Positions 57,542 to 62,237 of a DNA stretch of 62,237 nt are shown here, piece after piece; position 1 is the stretch's first letter; every line of letters begins with the position of its first letter. Source of the DNA: a virus; the IMG/VR virus record IMGVR_UViG_3300032289_001167, positions 1 through 62,237 of that record; one strand, written 5' to 3'. A program made the translations under genes and the position numbers. The notes under the pieces are model-generated. The model searched no databases. It was not told the DNA's origin and saw only the letters and a program-made list of their open reading frames with translations.

Positions 57542-58278
57542 TACGCACCTGCAAAAGTTTGTGTTGGGATAAGCATTATTACTGGTGAGAGTGGAGGATA
57601 AACCGTTCGGTGGTTCTCTCGGTCACAAGCAGACCACAACCTAAGTTGGGTAAGCTTGAGGACATCTTGGAACAGACCAGTAGTCTGATCGTCACTCTCA
57701 CCAGTAGTAATGGGATTAACCACGCGAGGTAAAGGTCGCAAGTTGAGACTCCTCCAATGCTCGCTTCGTCTAACGCGGTCTCCAATTTGAGGGAGACACC
57801 TCATAGATGAGCAAAGCGGAACGTATTTACCACGACCTTTACTCACCAGACACAGGCAAAATGCCCCTGAACGTGCGTGGTTAAAGGGATTAGTATCAAC
57901 AGAGAATAACTTACTACTACCAACCCTGACAACGCTAGGCGTGTACTTCGTGGTTCGAGTAGATACCGTTGTTGATACTAAGCTTGTTAGTAGGCGCAGA
58001 GGCACAGGCATTGTCGCAATATGCAAACGCAGGTCGCACGTTGCGCCTACTAAGCTTGTTAGTACGCCCAGAGGCTCAACCCCTACTAGTGAAGCCATAC
58101 CACTCTTACGCATAATGCGTTCAGGTAGGTATTCCGTTCGCAAGTGAGCGTTGGGCGTACTAAGTTTAGTAAGTGGCATAGGCGCAGGTACTTCTAGGAC
58201 TGAAAGGAAGTAAGTATCCATTATGGAAGTCCTTGCCGAGATTTCACCAGTCGGTTTAACGCCTATGCCACAAGTCAT
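57541..58278 (-). CDS. Doubtful 245-codon frame antisense to a structured RNA
   Basis: An open frame with GGAG 6 nt before the ATG; both ends fall in TAATG overlaps with neighbours, which favours translation. Against: the product (MTCGIGVKPTGEISARTSIM...) is Ser/Thr/Arg/Leu/Cys-rich and poor in Lys/Glu/Asp, unlike every neighbour. It has no recognisable fold pattern. Its internal LTSLV repeats are simply translated RNA hairpin arms. The DNA is dominated by long inverted repeats. It may be a fortuitous frame, or a genuine dual-use region. Confidence 0.3.
   Translation of the reverse strand: MTCGIGVKPTGEISARTSIMDTYFLSVLEVPAPMPLTKLSTPNAHLRTEYLPERIMRKSGMASLVGVEPLGVLTSLVGATCDLRLHIATMPVPLRLLTSLVSTTVSTRTTKYTPSVVRVGSSKLFSVDTNPFNHARSGAFCLCLVSKGRGKYVPLCSSMRCLPQIGDRVRRSEHWRSLNLRPLPRVVNPITTGESDDQTTGLFQDVLKLTQLRLWSACDRENHRTVYPPLSPVIMLIPTQTFAGA
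57574..58271 (+). ncRNA. Large multi-domain structured RNA (about 700 nt)
   Basis: Six consecutive long-range stems with almost no unpaired linker. P1 57574-57594/57692-57712, 21 bp. P2 57716-57725/57875-57884, 10 bp, enclosing P3 57728-57738/57833-57843, 11 bp, which encloses 57777-57783/57792-57800. P5 57890-57900/57971-57981, 11 bp. P6 57987-57998/58042-58053, 12 bp. P7 58059-58070/58152-58163, 12 bp. P8 58173-58184/58260-58271, 12 bp. Linkers are 3, 5, 5, 5 and 9 nt; two are identical GCTTG. Six G-U pairs (57579-57707, 57594-57692, 57728-57843, 57726-57874, 57999-58041, 58071-58151) would be A-C mismatches on the other strand, so the plus strand is the likely RNA. It resembles GOLLD/ROOL-type ornate phage RNAs in size and context. 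The promoter is not identified. Confidence 0.65.
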
Positions 58279-60149
58279 TAGAGACTCCGTAAGATGTTAC
58301 GAGCAACACTAACAAGCTCGTTAGGCTTGGAAACTAATTCAATAGAATGTGCGTGGTGGCGGTAACGCTTCATTGTGGCTTCCCTGTCCAGCACAGACTG
58401 TTCCATAATCCACTCACTACTACTAATGAATACAATCTGACTAATAGTGCCGTCAATATTGTTAATACGCTTAATAGTAGAGTCACACTCGTCAGAGCGT
58501 GACCACTCCCCGTCTGTGATTACGAATAACAACTTGGTCTTGCGCCTTGAGGACTCAAGTATCGCCTCGGCGTCAAGCAAAGCGTCAAGTGGGTCAGTAC
58601 CTCCACCGTCATACCAAAATCGGTATTGGCTAGTGGCACGTTCGTTACTTCCATAAACAAGCTTGGTCTTGTCACTAAACCCAATGACCGTAACCTTGCC
58701 GTCAATTTCCTCCAGCGCACGTTTGATCGCCCACATAGATTGAGAGACTTCCTTGATTACGTTGCCCATAGAGCCTGATGTGTCGCACATAATAACGGCT
58801 TCGATATTAAACTCGTCACGACCCTCACGCCACTCATCAAAGACCGTGTTGATATCGTTGATATCCATATTCATAACACGGTTGATATTGAGCCTACCAA
58901 CAGGCTTCTCAATGTCCCAATGTGGGTCGCTGTCAATACGAAGCTTGCTAAGTTCCTGACCAAAGGCTTTACTTGCCACGCGGTAAGCGTTATCTACTGG
59001 TAGCAATTCTGCTGTTGCCTTGAGGTCTGTACGACCTGCACGGTCAGACTCACGGATAGCAGAACGTAGTTGTCGAGCCTCGGTCTTGGCTTGCTTAGAC
59101 TTCATAACAGACTTGATAGCCTCGCGCACTACGTCAGCAAACTCCTTATCCATTTCGGTACGTTCCATAAGTGGGTCATATTCTTGAGACTCACCCTCGA
59201 CACCTGCACCTGCACCTGCACTCGGCTCGGCGTTGGGTGGGATATTCTCGGCTTTCTTGTCCATATTCTTAGCACGATTAGCAATATTGCTTTGCTTATC
59301 ATTACTTTCAGGTCTGCCAGACTTGAGCATTGGGCGTGAGCCACATTGTCCCTCGGTCTTATTCTTTGGGTCAGCAAGCTTGAGCAGGTTATGAAACTCA
59401 ACAATGAGATCGTAACCACGTTCGTAATCACTTGGGTAAGTAAGTAGTCGGTACTCATCTACGATACGAGCGACATTGTTAGTGTGAGTCGAGCCGTGCC
59501 GTGCCACATAGAGATCAGCAGATAGTTGGCGCACCTCGATAGGCAAGTAACGCCGACCTCGGATTAGAGGAAACGAGTCACTTGGGTCTGGGTTATCCAT
59601 AATGTAAGTCAAAACAGACTGGGTAAGTGACAGGGTAGTGCTTGGGAAACGCGCGGTCATAAGAGTTTCGATACGCAAGTCCTCAAGGATATTGAAAGAG
59701 GTTTGGTATCCACCTGATGTGACCTTGCGCCCAAACTCGGAGTTACCTCGAGGTGACCACAGGATATGAGCAACTTCGTGGTAGTTAATACCGTTAAGGC
59801 TAATGAGACTGTTATCGTCAATCTCGGCTAAGACGTTTGTGTTGAGATAGATAGTCTTGCCGTCATTGAACGCAGGTGCTTCACCCATTGACTCCATATT
59901 GCTAAAGTCACCAGCAGTAACGGTAATACTAGACTTGGTAAGAACACTATCCGCAGTCTGGTACACACCAGCAATAGCCTGAAACCTAGCAAGCTTCTTA
60001 GCTTGTTTAGCCACAAGGTATTCCTTGAGTTCGTCACGTTCGATCTGGGATAGACCCTCGCTAGAGTTGGTGCTGTTGTAGTCATACCAGTCTTGGTACA
60101 GGTTGCCCGTATCGGCAGACTTAGCAGGTTTCTTAGTTGGCATTACCAT
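58278..60149 (-). CDS. VWA-domain protein with HExxH motif
   Basis: 623 aa. INYHEVAHILW (HEVAH at 124-128) looks like a metallopeptidase-type zinc site, followed by NILEDLRIETLM. A charged, disordered linker (about 290-340) leads to a C-terminal von Willebrand A domain with MIDAS motif CDTSGSMG near 455, the Thr loop GGGTDPLDA and TDGEWS near 543. The architecture matches VWA partners of MoxR ATPases (CobT, YehP and DUF2201-like). GGAGG precedes the ATG, and the gene overlaps the ATPase gene by 17 nt, so the two act together. Confidence 0.85.
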   Translation of the reverse strand: MVMPTKKPAKSADTGNLYQDWYDYNSTNSSEGLSQIERDELKEYLVAKQAKKLARFQAIAGVYQTADSVLTKSSITVTAGDFSNMESMGEAPAFNDGKTIYLNTNVLAEIDDNSLISLNGINYHEVAHILWSPRGNSEFGRKVTSGGYQTSFNILEDLRIETLMTARFPSTTLSLTQSVLTYIMDNPDPSDSFPLIRGRRYLPIEVRQLSADLYVARHGSTHTNNVARIVDEYRLLTYPSDYERGYDLIVEFHNLLKLADPKNKTEGQCGSRPMLKSGRPESNDKQSNIANRAKNMDKKAENIPPNAEPSAGAGAGVEGESQEYDPLMERTEMDKEFADVVREAIKSVMKSKQAKTEARQLRSAIRESDRAGRTDLKATAELLPVDNAYRVASKAFGQELSKLRIDSDPHWDIEKPVGRLNINRVMNMDINDINTVFDEWREGRDEFNIEAVIMCDTSGSMGNVIKEVSQSMWAIKRALEEIDGKVTVIGFSDKTKLVYGSNERATSQYRFWYDGGGTDPLDALLDAEAILESSRRKTKLLFVITDGEWSRSDECDSTIKRINNIDGTISQIVFISSSEWIMEQSVLDREATMKRYRHHAHSIELVSKPNELVSVARNILRSL

Positions 60150-61569
60150 TGTTAAGCACCTCCATAACAGGCTCGGCAGGAGTGGAGTGAGCCAAACCTA
60201 GTTCCTCCTCAATGTTGTAGCGGTAGGTGTCAATAACTAACTTGACACTTGCTTGCTCGCGCATTGGGAATAGGTTGAGGTAGGCATAGATACCGTAGTC
60301 AATACCAAGACTGTTAATGTTACCCATTAGAGCGACAAGTGAACGAGTCGAGATCGGAGTCTGGATTTCCTCCTCCTCGAAACGGTCGCGTAATGAATTA
60401 GCCATTTCCAAGATTGCCTTACTTTTGATTAGTTTACCCTCAATGTCTGGGTCGTAAGGGAAGTCGAGGTGGTGTGTGAACCTATCGTTGAAAGCTTGGG
60501 ATAGTTCCCGAGTACCACGATAGCCAAGATTACCGTCAGCAACAATGAGCAGATCAGGGTGAGCCTTGACAACCTCCCCGTCTTTATCCGTTAGTTGGAT
60601 TTCACGGCGGTAATCTAATAGAGAATACAATTCCGAGGCGGTACGTTCAGGCATAAAGGTAATCTCACCGATAAGCAGGACTCCTCCGTTGCGTACCAAG
60701 TCTGTTATTGCCCCGTCTTGCCAATGGAAGTGACCGTCTGGGCTTGGGTTGTATCCACCAAATAGTTTCTTGGTATCCGTGCCAGCAGAGCAAGAGAAGT
60801 TGTAGTAACGGTATCCGCGAGCCGAGGCGTAAGCCATAACCGAGGAAGTCTTACCAGAACCAGCGTGACCAGTAATAAGCACGTTCTCATCATTACGCAT
60901 AGCAACGTCAAAGATATCAAAATCAGTAACATCACCTACGACCTTGCGGTTGATGTATTGCTTCGCCCACTTGATATCAGGCACACTTGCCAATTCCATT
61001 ACCAAGCTTGGTGTGGTGGTCTGGCGAGAGATAGCAGGTTGGTTAGGTACTGCCACGTTAGAAATTGTCGGGGTGACTGGATTGCTAACAGGACTATTAC
61101 CAAAGGCACGGTTAGGCACTAGGGCAGGAAACTCGATTGAGGTGTCCTTGTAACGGGAGTCGGTCAAGTAGATAGCAAGACTGCTATCAGCGTTCTCGAA
61201 ACGTGATACCAAGTCTGATACTAGATCGAAGTGGTTGAGAGTGTAATCGCCACCAAGCTTGGTAAGTTGATCGGAGGCGGTGGTGGTCTTGTATCCCAAA
61301 GTAGTTACCTTGCCACCTTGAATAGCAAAGTGGTCATTGTCGGTGAGACGGATAGCAACAGGGTTCTTAATGACACGGGTATTAGGTAGATCAGATAGAG
61401 GCGTTAGTGTCCAAGCCTCGGAACGACCACGCTTACCCGTACTGGTACGGTGGAATAATTGAATTGCGCCAATGGTGTAGTTTGGCACGATAATAGTTTG
61501 GTCAAGACCTGCTTCGCCATTGTCACCAATAGTCTCGGACAGGGACTCAACGTAGAGTGCGATTGTCAT
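60133..61569 (-). CDS. MoxR-type AAA+ ATPase
   Basis: 478 aa. The N-terminal 200 residues are a separate domain of unknown function. The AAA+ core has Walker A GHAGSGKTS near residue 233, pore-region LFGGYNPSPDGHFHWQDGAI, Walker B-like GGVLLIGEI near 297 (Gly-Glu instead of Asp-Glu), and sensor/Arg-finger segments (LIVADGNLGYRGTRELSQAF, NDRFTHHLDFPY). This is the MoxR/CobS/CbbQ layout. It heads the minus-strand operon, with AAAGGAAG before the ATG. Likely remodels a target through the adjacent VWA protein. Confidence 0.85.
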   Translation of the reverse strand: MTIALYVESLSETIGDNGEAGLDQTIIVPNYTIGAIQLFHRTSTGKRGRSEAWTLTPLSDLPNTRVIKNPVAIRLTDNDHFAIQGGKVTTLGYKTTTASDQLTKLGGDYTLNHFDLVSDLVSRFENADSSLAIYLTDSRYKDTSIEFPALVPNRAFGNSPVSNPVTPTISNVAVPNQPAISRQTTTPSLVMELASVPDIKWAKQYINRKVVGDVTDFDIFDVAMRNDENVLITGHAGSGKTSSVMAYASARGYRYYNFSCSAGTDTKKLFGGYNPSPDGHFHWQDGAITDLVRNGGVLLIGEITFMPERTASELYSLLDYRREIQLTDKDGEVVKAHPDLLIVADGNLGYRGTRELSQAFNDRFTHHLDFPYDPDIEGKLIKSKAILEMANSLRDRFEEEEIQTPISTRSLVALMGNINSLGIDYGIYAYLNLFPMREQASVKLVIDTYRYNIEEELGLAHSTPAEPVMEVLNNGNAN

Positions 61570-62237
61570 AGTGGATTGCTTCCTTTCGTAAAGCTTGATT
61601 TATCCAATACAAGGACAGTACCAGTTATGGGTGAAATTACATAATTATTATCAAAAGATTTAGTGTGATACTCGTCACATTTATTTAGATCAAGTCCATA
61701 CCACACATAGGGGTCAAAAGTCAATAGTTTTCTCAAACTATTTTTGCAAGCTTTCCACTTGGGGTCTCAAAGCTTTCGGGGTGTGTCCCAACACCTAATC
61801 TAAGAAATATCGGGGGGTTTCCTGAATTGGCTATCAAATACTAATAGAGATACAGAGAGAGGATTGGATACACTTCAGGTCACTTGAACCACCTATGAAC
61901 AACTTTAGTAATAGGACTGGTATCTCTTTCTCTCACTCTCTTATCACATAACAGACTTGCGATACTAGCTAATAATCTGGTCACGCAAGCGGTCAAGCTT
62001 GCCCCATATCACAGCAGTAGCCGACTGTCAAATCGGCGAGCATAACCAGCTGGGTAAGCTCTCTCTGGCCTATACAGCTCTTCTCTCTCTCTGTCAAGCC
62101 GACACGCCGTTTAAGCGGTGTGACTTTGGTCACATTGTTTGTGTCGGATTTAAAGCCGAATTCAGCTTTAAAGCTGAATTCATTCAGGGACAGCCTTTAA
62201 AGGCTTAGGGTGGGTGGGCCAACACAAACAAAAAAAG
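61570..62237. other. Gene-free structured region upstream of the minus operon
   Basis: No credible gene. On the minus strand it must hold the promoter of the MoxR operon; tandem TTGACT/TTGACC boxes (61711-61724) are candidates without a clear -10. Hairpins include AAGCTTT/AAAGCTT (61750-61775), GGTGT/ACACC (61780-61794) and CTTGCG/CGCAAG (61956-61961/61984-61989). The last competes with GCAAGC/GCTTGC (61985-61990/61997-62002). A three-way junction CCGACAC/GTGTCGG (62099-62105/62141-62147) encloses two hairpins. Could be a regulatory leader, an origin, or part of a second structured RNA. Confidence 0.5.
62158..62205. repeat. Two adjacent perfect palindromes
   Basis: 62158-62181 is a 24-nt perfect dyad centred on TTTAAA with GAATTC at both ends. 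62192-62205 (AGCCTTTAAAGGCT) is a second perfect dyad with the same TTTAAA centre. Spacing is 10 nt. Candidates for protein-binding sites or hairpins. Confidence 0.75.

Noticed and set aside
57941-58147. Plus-strand 68-codon frame inside the structured RNA
   Set aside because: Short, Arg-rich, with no ribosome-binding site; its repeated TKLVS segments are RNA stem arms read as codons.
57973-58170. Direct-repeat array (three CTAAGCTTGTTAG-like copies) as CRISPR or iteron origin
   Set aside because: The copies are the junctions between successive stems: each TTAGT pairs with the next ACTAA, so the RNA-fold explanation accounts for them better. Spacing is irregular (about 72 and 105 nt).
57541-58278. 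Treating the minus frame as a confident protein-coding gene
   Set aside because: Unusual composition, no recognisable motif and dominance of long inverted repeats; kept only as a low-confidence feature.
61999-62208. Plus-strand 69-codon frame near the right end
   Set aside because: No Shine-Dalgarno, and it crosses two perfect palindromes and a three-way junction. FKAEFSFKAEF-like repeats are translated palindromes.
1-62237. Integrase, repressor/cro or attachment site indicating a temperate phage
   Set aside because: No recombinase gene or att-like duplication was seen; the XRE and RHH proteins alone do not indicate lysogeny. The missing part of the genome could change this.

Overview
The window is part of the genome of a large, strictly lytic-looking tailed phage with a contractile tail (myovirus). 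Tail sheath, tube, tape measure, LysM/gp53-like, gpD/gp27-like hub, gp5-like OB spike, gp25, gpJ and gpI genes follow one another in canonical order. Terminase, portal and capsid genes are not present, so the genome continues outside the window. The host is inferred to be an actinobacterium: the phage carries a WhiB-type iron-sulfur regulator, a ClgR-like XRE regulator, a SpoVS protein, and at least four genes whose start codon lies exactly 6 nt after a -10 hexamer (leaderless signature). The AT-leaning sequence would fit a low-GC freshwater actinobacterium, but that is inference.

Layout. 1-5.9 kb: fibre or adhesin genes plus a cluster of tiny Cys/Lys-rich proteins, closed by a terminator. 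6.0-23.8 kb: tail and baseplate operon, ending in a 1103-residue FN3/Ig fibre. 23.8-29.5 kb: replication start module (winged-helix protein, DnaC-like loader, SWIM protein, DnaB helicase, DnaG primase) and an M23 endolysin, then a terminator. 29.5-33.7 kb: SNF2 helicase, secreted NlpC/P60 enzyme, a tmRNA-like RNA, a proline-rich surface protein and a two-TM holin candidate. 33.7-44.2 kb: SSB-like protein, Pol I, RecA, two Holliday-junction resolvase candidates, WhiB, Cas4-like nuclease, SpoVS, phosphoesterase. 44.2-52.2 kb: a block of mostly unknown genes including a GP88-like protein, a nucleotidyltransferase-fold protein and a glycosyltransferase. 52.3-54.3 kb: class II (B12-dependent) ribonucleotide reductase. 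54.5-61.6 kb: a minus-strand operon headed by a MoxR AAA+ ATPase and a VWA/HExxH partner, followed by small genes, ClgR-like XRE and an Nmad1 (DUF1599) protein. 61.6-62.2 kb: a gene-free, hairpin-rich region.

Two RNA elements stand out. (i) At 31677-31755 is a 79-nt RNA with the tRNA-like domain of tmRNA: tmRNA-type D-loop, T-arm, and a G3-U70 alanine identity pair. It has a small hairpin where the whole mRNA-like domain should be. (ii) At 57574-58271 about 700 nt fold into six back-to-back long-range stem domains of 10-21 bp with linkers of only 3-9 nt. G-U pairs in these stems point to transcription from the plus strand, opposite to the surrounding operon. In scale and context this resembles the giant ornate phage RNAs (GOLLD, ROOL). 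A 245-codon open frame runs antisense through it and is probably not a conventional gene.

The replication genes together form an autonomous replisome fed by the RNR. Lysis genes are dispersed (M23, NlpC/P60, two-TM protein). The regulators (WhiB, ClgR-like, MerR-like, RHH) suggest that the phage manipulates host stress and developmental transcription.
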